Source: Frigoribacterium sp. JB110
GTDB taxonomy: Bacteria; Actinomycetota; Actinomycetes; Actinomycetales; Microbacteriaceae
Assembly (NCBI RefSeq): GCF_900163665.1
Contig: NZ_FUIA01000020.1
Coordinates: forward strand, 1 to 64,000
Direction: 5' to 3'
DNA: 64,000 nt
In this document: positions 16,368-26,349 of the stretch, one piece after another
Position numbering within the stretch: the stretch's first letter is position 1
Layout of the letters: each line of letters opens with the position of its first letter
Notes under the pieces: generated by a model
What the model was told of the DNA's origin: nothing
Database searches by the model: none
The model's input: only the letters and a program-made list of their open reading frames with translations
Made by a program: the position numbers and the translations under genes

Positions 16368-17140
16368 AGCACTTCCTCCCCTCTTACCGACTGATGCCAG
16401 CCGAGCGACCGGCGTTCGATCATCCGGAACACCATGTTGATGATGAGGCCGAGCAGACCCGTGACGACGATGACCGCGTAGACGCCGGCCCAGTCGCCCG
16501 ATGACTGCAGCAGCACGAGCCTGCCGCCCAGCCCCGTCGCGGTGATCAGCATCTCGCCGGTCACCGACAGGATGAGCGCGACGGATGCCGCCAGACGCAG
16601 CCCGGTGAACAGGTAGGGCAGTGCGGTCGGCAGCACGACGCGGAACATCTGCTCGCTGCGGGTGAGGCCGAAGCTGCGCGCCGTGTCACGGGCGACGGTG
16701 TCGACGTCGGCGACGCCGTAGAGCACCTGTACGAAGATCTGCCAGAAGCTGGCGTAGACGATCAGCATGAGCGTGGCCGGCAGCTGCAGACCGAACACCA
16801 GCACCGCGATGGGGATGAGCGCAACCGACGGCACGGGACGGAGGAACTCGACCGTGGTGTGGGTCGCGCGCCGCAGGAACGGCACCAGCCCGATCACGGT
16901 GCCGAGCACGACCGCCGCAGCCGCGGAGATCACCAGGCCGATGATCCAGCCGCGCAGCGTGCGGCCCACGTTCCGCCAGAACTCGAGGTCGAGCGTGTCG
17001 CTGCCGAGCCTCGCGAGGGTGTCCGTGGCGTACGGCAGGTACTGCGGGTCGACCAGGCCGACCATGGGCAGCAGCTGCCACGCCGCCAAGAACAGCACGA
17101 CGCCGAGGGTGCCGAGCAGGATCTTGCGCGTCTGACGCAC
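16364..17140 (-). CDS. ABC importer permease, SsuC/TauC type (first)
   Basis: 258-residue permease homologous to its neighbour, about six spans, coupling loop FGLTRSEQMFRVVLPTALPY. GTG start at 17140 with AAAGGAG upstream. It follows the binding-protein gene after 33 bp. Confidence 0.85.
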   Translation of the reverse strand: MRQTRKILLGTLGVVLFLAAWQLLPMVGLVDPQYLPYATDTLARLGSDTLDLEFWRNVGRTLRGWIIGLVISAAAAVVLGTVIGLVPFLRRATHTTVEFLRPVPSVALIPIAVLVFGLQLPATLMLIVYASFWQIFVQVLYGVADVDTVARDTARSFGLTRSEQMFRVVLPTALPYLFTGLRLAASVALILSVTGEMLITATGLGGRLVLLQSSGDWAGVYAVIVVTGLLGLIINMVFRMIERRSLGWHQSVRGEEVL

Positions 17141-17173
17141 ACCGGCTCCTTTCGGGTGAGGGGAGTGTGCGCG

Positions 17174-18154
17174 CTACTCGGTGACCAGCTCGTCGAGGCT
17201 CGGCTCGCCGTCGAGCACGCTGTAGTCGATGCCCAGATCGATCAGCGACTGCAGATCATCCGTGTCGAGCTCGGTCGTGAACTCCGGAAGCACGATGCCG
17301 TCGACGACCTCGGCGGGGATCTCGAGGTTGCTCGCGATCGCCTCGCGCACGGCGTCCTCGTTCTCGGCGGCGAACTGCAGCGCCTCGTCGAGCGCAGCGG
17401 ACCAGTCCTCGATCAGCTCCGGGTCGCGGTCGAGCACCTCGGTCGAGGTGACGTTGGTGAGAACCGTCAGGCCGGGGATCGTCGCCTGGTACGGGTAGAC
17501 GAGGTCGGCACCGCCGGCGTCGACGACCTGGTTGCGGAAGGGGTCGGGCGCCCACGCGGCGTCGATGTTGCCCGCATCGAGCTGGGCAGGCACCTCAGGG
17601 AAGGCGACCTCGACGAACTCGATGGTCGAGGAGTCGCCGCCCGCGTCGTCGACGGCCTTCATGATCGTGACGTCGCCGGCCGCCCCGAGGGAGTTCACCG
17701 AGACGCGCTTGCCGCTGAGATCGGCGAGGTCGGTGATGCCGGAGTCAGCACCGGCGACCACGGAGTTGACGTCTTCGCCCTCAGCGTTGCTGTTCGCGTA
17801 GTTGCCGATGATCCGGATGGGCAGGTCGGCCAGGTTGGCGCGGAAGGCGCCGAACGGCTGGGCGATCGCGATGTCGATGTCGCCGTTCTGCAGCGCAGGG
17901 ATCGCCTGGGCGCCGCCCTGCGAGGGGATGATCTCGAGTTCGAGGCCGTGGTCGGCGAAGATGCCCTCCGTCTCGGCGGCCCAGATGGCGCCGGTCTCGG
18001 CGATCGGCAGTGCGGCGACGCGCACGGTGCGCAGGTCGCCGCTGTCGCCGTCGCCTGATCCGTTCGAATCGGGGTCAGCCGCGGAGTCGGTGCAGCCGGT
18101 GAATGCGAGTGCCGCAACGCCCAGGGCGGCGATGACAGGCAGGGTCTTCCTCAT
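17174..18154 (-). CDS. NMT1/SsuA-type substrate-binding lipoprotein
   Basis: 326-residue solute-binding protein with signal peptide and lipobox (FTGC at about 17-20) followed by an Asp/Ser/Gly linker. The mature domain matches the SsuA/TauA/NMT1 class (AAETEGIFADHGLELEIIPS; GGAQAIPALQNGDIDIAIAQ). ATG at 18154 has GGAGG upstream; a longer reading from 18229 lacks one. It heads the importer operon, divergent from the metF-purU-ligM-type operon, so a methoxylated aromatic or related acid is the favoured ligand, by context only. Confidence 0.86.
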   Translation of the reverse strand: MRKTLPVIAALGVAALAFTGCTDSAADPDSNGSGDGDSGDLRTVRVAALPIAETGAIWAAETEGIFADHGLELEIIPSQGGAQAIPALQNGDIDIAIAQPFGAFRANLADLPIRIIGNYANSNAEGEDVNSVVAGADSGITDLADLSGKRVSVNSLGAAGDVTIMKAVDDAGGDSSTIEFVEVAFPEVPAQLDAGNIDAAWAPDPFRNQVVDAGGADLVYPYQATIPGLTVLTNVTSTEVLDRDPELIEDWSAALDEALQFAAENEDAVREAIASNLEIPAEVVDGIVLPEFTTELDTDDLQSLIDLGIDYSVLDGEPSLDELVTE

Positions 18155-18199
18155 GATGCGGCCTCCATTGGCTCGGGTACACGCTGTTGTGTGAGATTC

Positions 18200-18229
18200 A
18201 TCATGCATGTCAGCACGGACCAAAGTCAA
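18200..18229 (-). promoter_or_regulatory. possible promoter of the NMT1-type importer operon
   Basis: On the minus strand TTGACT (complement of 18224-18229) is followed after 18 bp by a weak CATGAT (complement of 18200-18205). A perfect AAAGATCTTT palindrome (18228-18237) overlaps the upstream edge and could be an operator half. Confidence 0.3.
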
Positions 18230-18317
18230 AGATCTTTATCCGTGCGTGATGAAAATGTGAAACTTCGATCGGATCCGGCCCGTTTCCGTCTCACGAAACT
18301 TTCCCGGAACTGCCCCT

Positions 18318-18347
18318 GGACAATCCCTATGGTCATAGGTATTGTCC
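18318..18347. promoter_or_regulatory. 30-bp near-perfect palindrome, operator of the O-demethylation operon
   Basis: Arms GGACAATCCCTATGG (18318-18332) and TCATAGGTATTGTCC (18333-18347) are complementary at 13 of 15 positions with no spacer. It lies 48 bp before the MetF start in the divergent region, where a PaaX or PadR regulator would bind; both genes flank the locus. Confidence 0.65.
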
Positions 18348-18395
18348 TCATTGACGGCCACGCCGCGGTGGCGTCGTTACCCGGAAGGAAACCCT

Positions 18396-19244
18396 GTGAC
18401 TGCTCAGGCGAAGCTCATCGACGACTTCTCGCTCGAGATGACCGGCAAGGACGTGCCTGGTCTGCTCGAGGCACAGCACGCGATTCCGCAGGGAACGCGC
18501 ATCAATGTGACGTTCTTGGGGAACGAAGACCTGGAGATGCGTGTGGCGGCGGCGAAGGCCGTGAAGGAGGCCGGATTCGTGCCGGTGCCGCACATCTCGG
18601 CCCGCCGGATCGGCTCTGAGGCTCAGCTGCGCGAGTTCCTGGCGGCGCTGCAGGAGGTCGGGGCCAGCGAGCACGTGTTCGCGGTCGGCGGCGACCCGGC
18701 CACGCCCGAGGGTCCGTACGACAGTGCGTATGACCTGATCCGCAGCGGTGTGCTGCCGGAGTACGGCGTGAAGGAGGTGTCGATCTCTGGCTACCCGGAG
18801 GGGCACCCCGACATCTCGGACGAGCTGCTCTGGGAGCACCTGGAGAAGAAGGCGTCCTCGCTCAAGGAGCAGGGCCTGGGTGCGGTCATCCTGACGCAGT
18901 TCGGCTTCGACACGGAGCCTGTCGAGAACTGGATCGACCGGGTGCGCGGCCTGGGCATCGACGCCACGATCCGGATCGGCACGCCGGGGCCTGCGGGCAT
19001 CAAGCGTCTGCTGAACTTCGCCCGTCGTTTCGGGATCGGGGCGAACGCGATGATCGTGAAGAAGTACGGGTTCTCGCTGACGAACCTGATGGGAACGGCT
19101 GGGCCCGACCGCTTCATCACGGATCTGGCGGACCGGAACGCGGCGAACCCGGCCTCAGGCGACGTGAAGCTGCACTTCTACACCTTCGGCGGTCTCAAGG
19201 CCACGGCCGAGTGGGCCGAGAAGTTCGCCGCCAAGGTTGCGTAA
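18396..19244 (+). CDS. metF: methylenetetrahydrofolate reductase (MetF-like)
   Basis: 282-residue flavoprotein of the MetF family interconverting 5-methyl-THF and 5,10-methylene-THF. Visible family features include the central FAVGGDPATPEGPYD region and ISGYPEGHPD. In THF-dependent O-demethylation systems a dedicated MetF oxidises the methyl-THF produced by the demethylase; its place as first gene of this operon supports that role over methionine synthesis. GTG at 18396 is chosen because GGAAGG stands seven bases upstream; an upstream ATG at 18342 lies inside the 30-bp palindrome. The PurU gene begins 10 bp after the stop. Confidence 0.87.
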   Translation: MTAQAKLIDDFSLEMTGKDVPGLLEAQHAIPQGTRINVTFLGNEDLEMRVAAAKAVKEAGFVPVPHISARRIGSEAQLREFLAALQEVGASEHVFAVGGDPATPEGPYDSAYDLIRSGVLPEYGVKEVSISGYPEGHPDISDELLWEHLEKKASSLKEQGLGAVILTQFGFDTEPVENWIDRVRGLGIDATIRIGTPGPAGIKRLLNFARRFGIGANAMIVKKYGFSLTNLMGTAGPDRFITDLADRNAANPASGDVKLHFYTFGGLKATAEWAEKFAAKVA

Positions 19245-19254
19245 GGATGGCGTT

Positions 19255-20136
19255 ATGACCGACAACATTCCCCAGCTCATCGACCACGCCTGCCTCGTCG
19301 TGGACGGTCCGGATCATCCGGGCATCGTCGAGACGGTCTCCGCCCTGATCAATCGCAACAAGGGCAACATCATCTCGCTGGACCAGCACTCCACCGACCC
19401 TGAAGACGGGCACTTCTTCCAGCGCGTGGTGTTCCACCGCACCGACTTCGTCGCCGCCCAGCCCGACATCGCAGCCGACCTGGCCGCGACGCTGGAACCG
19501 CTGGGCATGACATGGAAGCTGCAGGACATGTCCATTCGGAAGCGGATGGCGATCCTGGCCTCGAAGAGCGACCACTGCCTGCTCGAACTGCTGTGGCGCC
19601 ACCGCCGCGGCGAGCTGCCCGTGTCGATCCCGATGGTGATCTCCAACCACACAGACGTCGCCGACGACGTGCGCACCTTCGGCATCCCGTTCTTCCACGT
19701 GCCCTCACAGCAGGGTGCGGACAAGTCGCAGTCCGAAGCCGAGATCCTCCGACTTCTCGACGGGAACGTCGACTTCGTCGTCCTCGCCCGCTACATGCAG
19801 GTCATCTCCGACTCGTTCCTCGAGAAGGTCGGCGTGCCGGTGATCAACATCCACCACTCGTTCCTGCCCGCCTTCATCGGCGCCGGCCCCTACCGCAAGG
19901 CCAAGGAACGCGGCGTGAAGCTGATCGGCGCGACCGCGCACTACGTCACGGAAGAGCTCGACGAGGGCCCCATCATCGAGCAGGACGTCGCCCGCGTCGA
20001 CCACGCGATGACCGCCCTCGACATGCAGAAGCGCGGCGCCTACGTCGAACGCGCCGTGCTCTCCCGCGCCGTGCAATGGCACGCAGAAGACCGCGTCATC
20101 CGACACGGCAACCACACCATCGTCTTCAACTCCTGA
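19255..20136 (+). CDS. purU: formyltetrahydrofolate deformylase
   Basis: Hydrolyses 10-formyl-THF to formate and free THF. The 293-residue protein has an N-terminal ACT domain (CLVVDGPDHPGIVETVSALI) and a C-terminal formyltransferase-like domain with NIHHSFLPAF, the conserved GAGPYRKAKERGVKLIGATAHYV-type region (around residues 204-226) and the catalytic aspartate region EGPIIEQDVARVDH. Start ATG at 19255 with AGGA upstream; an ATG 18 bases earlier is less favoured. Between MetF and the O-demethylase, it regenerates THF and releases the demethylated carbon as formate; the methylene-to-formyl step (FolD) must come from elsewhere. Confidence 0.93.
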   Translation: MTDNIPQLIDHACLVVDGPDHPGIVETVSALINRNKGNIISLDQHSTDPEDGHFFQRVVFHRTDFVAAQPDIAADLAATLEPLGMTWKLQDMSIRKRMAILASKSDHCLLELLWRHRRGELPVSIPMVISNHTDVADDVRTFGIPFFHVPSQQGADKSQSEAEILRLLDGNVDFVVLARYMQVISDSFLEKVGVPVINIHHSFLPAFIGAGPYRKAKERGVKLIGATAHYVTEELDEGPIIEQDVARVDHAMTALDMQKRGAYVERAVLSRAVQWHAEDRVIRHGNHTIVFNS

Positions 20137-21585
<1,449 letters not shown>

Positions 21586-21636
21586 CGCGGTGAGATCCGG
21601 ATGACCGGAAACGGACGTCCGGGTCAATAAGCTCGA

Positions 21637-21670
21637 GGGGGTCCGGGTGACGCAAGTCGCTCGGGCCCCC
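21637..21670 (+). terminator. 15-bp stem with GCAA tetraloop after the O-demethylase gene
   Basis: GGGGGTCCGGGTGAC pairs with GTCGCTCGGGCCCCC around a GCAA (GNRA) loop, with three G-T wobbles and no mismatch, 51 nt after the stop. The only U-rich sign downstream is TTC. Probably separates the operon from the PadR gene. Confidence 0.65.
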
Positions 21671-21731
21671 TTCGCACATCGGCCGGTGCCGCAGCGAAGC
21701 CACCAGCCGCAGAAAGGACCTTCTCCCGCTC

Positions 21732-22319
21732 ATGAGCCTTCGATACGCTCTTCTCGCTCTGCTGCGCGTCGGCCCCCAGTCGGGGTACGACCTGCAGAAG
21801 AAGTTCGACACCTCGGTGGGGCATCTGTGGCACGCGCCGGACAGCCAGATCTACCCCGAGCTGCGCAAGATGGAGGCAGCGGGCCTCGTCGAGGCGGAGG
21901 AGCAGACCCGCGGCGAGCGCGGCAGGCGACGGATGTACCACGTCACGCCGACGGGCGAGAGCGACTACCTCGGTTGGATGAACGGGCCGCTGTCCTACTC
22001 GCGGGTGCGAGAGCCCGCGACGCTGAAGGCGTCATACCTCGAGAACGCGGACCAGAGCGCCGCTCGCGCCTTCTTCCGCGACCACATCGAGCACTGGCGG
22101 GGTGAGCTCGCACAGTGGGAGGCGGAGCTCGAGCGCGTCCAGGCGCGGGCGACGCCGATGCTGCGCGACCGCCTCGAGGTCACTCCCCGCGAGGACCACG
22201 CCCGCGTCGTCGCCTTCAAGCGCCTCGGCTACGAGAACCTCGTCGCCAGAGCCCGCGGTGAGATCGAATGGGCCTCCAGCGGCCTGGCCCTGCTCGACGA
22301 GCTGGGGTACGCAGAGTAG
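21732..22319 (+). CDS. PadR-family transcriptional regulator
   Basis: 195-residue PadR regulator: N-terminal winged helix (RYALLALLRVGPQSGYDLQK, then DSQIYPELRKMEAAGLVEAE) and a C-terminal helical dimer domain (Vir-type). The founding member represses phenolic-acid decarboxylase and is released by phenolic acids, fitting the neighbouring O-demethylase. It is the likely owner of the 18318-18347 palindrome, with PaaX as the alternative. An AGAAAGGA stands about 14 nt before the ATG. Confidence 0.87.
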   Translation: MSLRYALLALLRVGPQSGYDLQKKFDTSVGHLWHAPDSQIYPELRKMEAAGLVEAEEQTRGERGRRRMYHVTPTGESDYLGWMNGPLSYSRVREPATLKASYLENADQSAARAFFRDHIEHWRGELAQWEAELERVQARATPMLRDRLEVTPREDHARVVAFKRLGYENLVARARGEIEWASSGLALLDELGYAE

Positions 22320-22375
22320 TACGCCGACACGGCTCATGGCCGTTCGGGCCGCGCAGAAGCAGACCAATGTGACAT

Positions 22376-22394
22376 TTAGGTTAGCCTCAGCTAA
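22376..22394. promoter_or_regulatory. DtxR/IdeR iron box
   Basis: TTAGGTTAGCCTCAGCTAA differs at two positions from the classical 19-bp iron box TTAGGTTAGCCTAACCTAA. Located 40 bp before the siderophore-binding protein gene; predicts iron-dependent repression of the operon. Confidence 0.85.
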
Positions 22395-22434
22395 TCTTCC
22401 TTTTGCCGTCGCTTCCCCGACCCGAAGGATCCCG

Positions 22435-23364
22435 ATGACCACCTCCCGCACTCTGCTGCGCCCCGCCACGGGGCTCGGCGCCGTCGCCATCGCCGCACTT
22501 CTGCTGAGCGCCTGCTCCCCCGCCGAATCCGCAGAGTCGGAGGAGCCGGAAGGGTCGACCCACACCGTCGCCCACGCGCGCGGCGAGACGAACGTTCCGG
22601 ATGACCCGCAGCGTGTGGTCGTGCTGGAACCCGTGCAGCTGGACACGGCCGTCGCTCTCGGCGTGACCCCGGTCGGCACTGCGGTTGCCAGCGAGGAGAC
22701 CGGCGTGCCCGCCTATCTCGGCGAAGAGGCCGCGGACATCGAGATGGTCGGCACCATCAGCGAGCCGAGCGTCGAGCGCATCGCCGCATTGGAACCGGAT
22801 CTCATCATCGGCACGGAGTCGCGCCACTCGGCGCTGTACGACCAACTCGACGACGTCGCACCGACGGTGTTCATGGCGACGCAGGCCGACCCGTGGCAGG
22901 AGAACGCCGCACTGGTGGCCGAGGCGCTCGGCGATTCGGACGAACTCGAGGCTCTGCAGGCCGACTACGAGGCTCGATGCGCAGAGATCGCCGACGAGTA
23001 CGACACCGCGGGCATGACGGCGCAGCTGATCCGCCCCCGTGACACGCGGCTGACGCTGTACGGCCCGACGTCCTTCGCGGGCGGCGCGCTGGAGTGCGCG
23101 GGCCTCACGATCCCGGAGCACGAGTGGGAGGACATCTCGCTCGACATCTCACCGGAGGAGGCGCGCCAGGGTGCGGCCGATCTCGTTCTGGTCACATCGA
23201 ACGATCCGGATGACCCCAGCACGGTTCCCGACGCGATCACCGACAACGCCGATGCCTTCGGAAGCATGCACGTGGTCGACTTCGGATTCTGGATCACCGG
23301 CGTCGGATACTACGGCGGCGGGGTCGTTCTCGACGACCTCGAGAGCATCCTGCAGGAGGGCTGA
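22435..23364 (+). CDS. iron-siderophore substrate-binding lipoprotein (FecB/FepB type)
   Basis: 309-residue extracellular lipoprotein with signal peptide and lipobox (LLSAC). The mature domain has the Fe-siderophore binding signature: PQRVVVLEPVQLDTAVALG, a long bridging helix, and RIAALEPDLIIGTESRHSAL. It hands ferric siderophore to the two FecCD-type permeases that follow. ATG at 22435 is the only start compatible with the signal peptide. First gene of a four-gene iron-regulated operon. Confidence 0.9.
   Translation: MTTSRTLLRPATGLGAVAIAALLLSACSPAESAESEEPEGSTHTVAHARGETNVPDDPQRVVVLEPVQLDTAVALGVTPVGTAVASEETGVPAYLGEEAADIEMVGTISEPSVERIAALEPDLIIGTESRHSALYDQLDDVAPTVFMATQADPWQENAALVAEALGDSDELEALQADYEARCAEIADEYDTAGMTAQLIRPRDTRLTLYGPTSFAGGALECAGLTIPEHEWEDISLDISPEEARQGAADLVLVTSNDPDDPSTVPDAITDNADAFGSMHVVDFGFWITGVGYYGGGVVLDDLESILQEG
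23354..23360 (+). promoter_or_regulatory. Shine-Dalgarno pointing to a CTG start
   Basis: AGGAGGG ends five bases before CTG at 23366. The next in-frame conventional start, GTG at 23393, is 32 bases away from any ribosome-binding sequence. Confidence 0.55.
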
Positions 23365-23365
23365 G

Positions 23366-24400
23366 CTGACCGCTCCCGCGCGCGAACGCCTGGTGGTCAC
23401 GGGAGCGGCCGCCAGGCGTTCGCGCGCCTGGATCTGCGGCCTGACCGCGGTGCTCGCCGTCGTCCTGGCGGCCTCGCTGTTCGTCGGCGCCAATCCGATT
23501 GCGCCTGGCGACGTGTGGGCCGCGCTCACCGGCGGCGGATCGGAGGAAGCGCAGTTCGTGGTGTGGGATCAGCGGGCACCGCGCATCGTGGCCGGTGTGA
23601 TGGTGGGCATGGCGCTCGGCGTGGCAGGAGCGCTGATCCAGGCGTTCACGCGCAACCCGCTGGCCGACCCCGGTGTGCTCGGCGTCAACGCCGGCGCGGC
23701 GTTCTTCATCGCGATCGGCATCGCCTTCTTCGGCATCACCCGACCATCCGAGTACGTCTGGCTCGCCTGCGCAGGGGCGCTGGTGATCACCACCGCCGTG
23801 TATCTGCTCGGCTCGTCACGGCGAGGGCCGACCGACCCGATCCGGATGACGGTGGCCGGCGTCGCCGTCGGCGCCGTGCTGTCGGGGCTCACCACAGGGG
23901 TGACCCTCACCCATCCGGATGTCTTCGACAGGATGCGCGGCTGGAACGCGGGCACGCTGCTGGAACGCGGGCCCGACGTTCTGCTCGCGACGGCTCCGCT
24001 GCTGCTGATCGGGCTGCTGCTCGCCATGGCGGCTGCGCCTGCGCTCAACTCCGTCGCCCTCGGCACCGACGTCGCCCGCTCGCACGGTGTGCGACTGGTA
24101 CGCGTACAGGTCACAGCCGTGGTCGGAATCACGCTGCTCGCCGGAACGGCCACGGCGATCGCCGGACCGATCTCCTTCGTCGGCCTGATGATTCCGCACG
24201 TCGTGCGCTGGTGCGTCGGAACAGATCAGCGGCGCATCTTCGCCGTGTCGCTGCTCGCCGCTCCCACCCTCGTCATGATCGCGGACATGGCGGGCCGCGT
24301 CGCCGTGCCCGGCGAGATGCCGGCAGGAATCGTCACGGCGTTCATCGGCGCTCCGGTGCTGATCGCACTGGTGCGCCGCCGACGGGCGAGCACCCTGTGA
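23366..24400 (+). CDS. siderophore ABC permease, FecCD family (first)
   Basis: Inner-membrane permease of about 344 residues with some ten spans; family landmarks are RAPRIVAGVMVGMALGVAGA, QAFTRNPLADPGVLGVNAGA and GPISFVGLMIPHVVR. No ATG or GTG stands at the expected N-terminus: a CTG at 23366 has an excellent Shine-Dalgarno and follows the binding-protein stop by one base, so a non-canonical CTG start is proposed; GTG at 23393 (335 residues) is the alternative. Stop overlaps the next gene (GTGA). Confidence 0.87.
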   Translation: MTAPARERLVVTGAAARRSRAWICGLTAVLAVVLAASLFVGANPIAPGDVWAALTGGGSEEAQFVVWDQRAPRIVAGVMVGMALGVAGALIQAFTRNPLADPGVLGVNAGAAFFIAIGIAFFGITRPSEYVWLACAGALVITTAVYLLGSSRRGPTDPIRMTVAGVAVGAVLSGLTTGVTLTHPDVFDRMRGWNAGTLLERGPDVLLATAPLLLIGLLLAMAAAPALNSVALGTDVARSHGVRLVRVQVTAVVGITLLAGTATAIAGPISFVGLMIPHVVRWCVGTDQRRIFAVSLLAAPTLVMIADMAGRVAVPGEMPAGIVTAFIGAPVLIALVRRRRASTL

Positions 24401-25440
24401 GCGGCGCGAAGGTCGAGTTCGGCCACCGGCGCTTCGTGCTGGCACGCGGCCGCGCGGTCGTGCGCGTGCGCACCGCAGCGGTCGCGGCGACCCTTGTCAC
24501 CGTCGCCGTTCTGCTCGGCGGGGCCGCGCTCGCGCTGGGCGACTACCCGGTCACGATCGCGCAGATGATCGGATCGTTCACCGGGGCGACGGACGGGCTC
24601 GAACGCACCGCCGTGCTGGAGTGGCGCCTGCCCCGAGCCGCGTCGGCGCTCGCATTCGGCGCCGCCCTGGGCGCGGCGGGAGCGGTGTTCCAGACGTTCA
24701 CCCGCAATCCGCTGGCCAGTCCCGACGTGATCGGCCTGGCGAGCGGGTCGTACACCGGCATGATCCTGGTGCTGATGGCCGGAGGCGGATGGGCGGCGCT
24801 GACAGCCGGTTCGCTCATCGGCGGCTTCGCTGCGGCCGCGGCGATCCTGCTGCTGGCCTCCAGAGACGGTCTGCAGGGGTTCCGCTTCATCGTCGTCGGC
24901 ATCGGCGTCTCCGCGATGCTGTCGGCGTTCAACACGTGGTTGCTGCTGCGGGCGGAACTGGACACCGCGCTGTTCGCCGCCGCCTGGGGTGCTGGCACCC
25001 TGAACAGCGCCACCGCCGAGAACGGGTGGCCGGCCGTCGTCGCCGTGGCTGCGCTCCTTGCGGCCATGCCGCCGGTCGCGCGCGGACTGCGGCAGCTCGA
25101 CCTCGGCGAAGACGCCGCCAGGGCGACCGGTGCGAACACCGCCGTGGTGCGCTGGACCGCCATCGCCCTCGCCGTGGCACTGGTGAGCGTGACGACCGCG
25201 GTGGCCGGCCCGATCTCGTTCATCGCGCTGTCGGCCCCGCAGATCGCTCGCCGCCTGTGCGGCACCGCGACCATCCCGCTGGTCGCCGCCGGAGCCTCCG
25301 GAGCGATGCTGCTGATCGCCGCCGACCTGATCGCACAGCATCTGATCCCCCTCACCGTGCCGGTCGGCGTCGTCACGGTCGTCCTCGGCGGGGCCTACCT
25401 CGTCTGGCTGCTCGCCCACGAGATCAGGAAGGCGCCATGA
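24397..25440 (+). CDS. siderophore ABC permease, FecCD family (second)
   Basis: 347-residue permease paralogous to the previous one; landmarks EWRLPRAASALAFGAALGAA, QTFTRNPLASPDVIGLASGS and GPISFIALSAPQIARRL. GTG start at 24397 overlaps the first permease's stop; its own stop overlaps the ATPase start (ATGA). The two probably form a heterodimeric channel. Confidence 0.89.
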   Translation: MSGAKVEFGHRRFVLARGRAVVRVRTAAVAATLVTVAVLLGGAALALGDYPVTIAQMIGSFTGATDGLERTAVLEWRLPRAASALAFGAALGAAGAVFQTFTRNPLASPDVIGLASGSYTGMILVLMAGGGWAALTAGSLIGGFAAAAAILLLASRDGLQGFRFIVVGIGVSAMLSAFNTWLLLRAELDTALFAAAWGAGTLNSATAENGWPAVVAVAALLAAMPPVARGLRQLDLGEDAARATGANTAVVRWTAIALAVALVSVTTAVAGPISFIALSAPQIARRLCGTATIPLVAAGASGAMLLIAADLIAQHLIPLTVPVGVVTVVLGGAYLVWLLAHEIRKAP

Positions 25441-26282
25441 CCGCGTCCGCACCCTTCGGCCCCCTGCACCCGTCGTCCGCATCCGTCGACGCGACACCGG
25501 ATGCCGTCCGCCTATCGGCGGAAGCGGTGACGCTGCGCTACGACCAGCGCGTCATCAGCGAGGACCTCGGCTTCCGTGTGCCGCAGGGGTCGTTCACCGT
25601 GATCATCGGACCCAACGCGTCCGGCAAGTCGACGCTGCTGCGCGCGCTTTCCGGCCTGCTCCGCCCGACGGCCGGCGCTGTGGTGCTCGACGGCGCGGAC
25701 ATCGCGAAGCTGTCGCCGAAGCGCATCGCCGCGCGGATCGGCCTGCTCCCGCAGTCGAGTTCGGCCCCTGACGGCATCACCGTCGCCGAGCTGGTCTCCC
25801 GCGGCCGCTTCGCCCACCAGCGGATGCTGCGGCAGTGGTCGCCTGATGACGAGGCCGCTGTGGCCGAGGCGCTCGACGAGACGGCGACGCGTGAGCTGTC
25901 GGCCCGCAGGGTCGACGAGCTCTCCGGCGGCCAGCGGCAGCGGGTGTGGATCGCCATGGTGCTGGCACAGCAGACGCCGATGATCCTGCTCGACGAGCCG
26001 ACGACGTTCCTCGACGTCGCCCACCAGATCGAGGTGCTGAATCTGCTGCACCGACTCAACACTTCCGGCCGCACGGTCGTCGCTGTCCTGCACGACCTCA
26101 ATCAGGCCGCGCGCTACGCCGGCCACGTGGTCGCAATGGCGGACGGTCGGATCGTCGCGCAGGGTCCTCCGGCCGAGACGATCACCTCCGAGCTCGTGCA
26201 CGACGTGTTCGACCTGCCGAACGTGGTGATCCCGGATCCTGTGACAGGAACCCCGCTCATCGTGCCGCGCGACACACGATGA
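25437..26282 (+). CDS. siderophore ABC ATPase, FecE/FepC type
   Basis: 281-residue ATPase with Walker A GPNASGKST, signature LSGGQRQRVWI, Walker B MILLDEPTTFLD and switch histidine in AVLHDLNQAARY. The N-terminal 25 residues before the nucleotide-binding domain are a low-complexity extension. ATG overlaps the permease stop. Completes the iron-box-controlled uptake system. Confidence 0.9.
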   Translation: MTASAPFGPLHPSSASVDATPDAVRLSAEAVTLRYDQRVISEDLGFRVPQGSFTVIIGPNASGKSTLLRALSGLLRPTAGAVVLDGADIAKLSPKRIAARIGLLPQSSSAPDGITVAELVSRGRFAHQRMLRQWSPDDEAAVAEALDETATRELSARRVDELSGGQRQRVWIAMVLAQQTPMILLDEPTTFLDVAHQIEVLNLLHRLNTSGRTVVAVLHDLNQAARYAGHVVAMADGRIVAQGPPAETITSELVHDVFDLPNVVIPDPVTGTPLIVPRDTR

Positions 26283-26337
26283 GAATGGTGAGCACGCAGG
26301 GCGCGCGCCGCCCCCGCCCCGATCGCTGTGCCCGCGT

Positions 26338-26343
26338 TAGAGT
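26338..26343 (+). promoter_or_regulatory. -10 hexamer of the MarR gene
   Basis: TAGAGT, six bases before ATG 26350. Confidence 0.5.
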
Positions 26344-26349
26344 TTCAGG

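Noticed and set aside
18155-18395. Folate-type riboswitch before metF
   Set aside because: The leader offers a protein-binding palindrome but no multi-helix RNA fold that I can recognise as a THF riboswitch.
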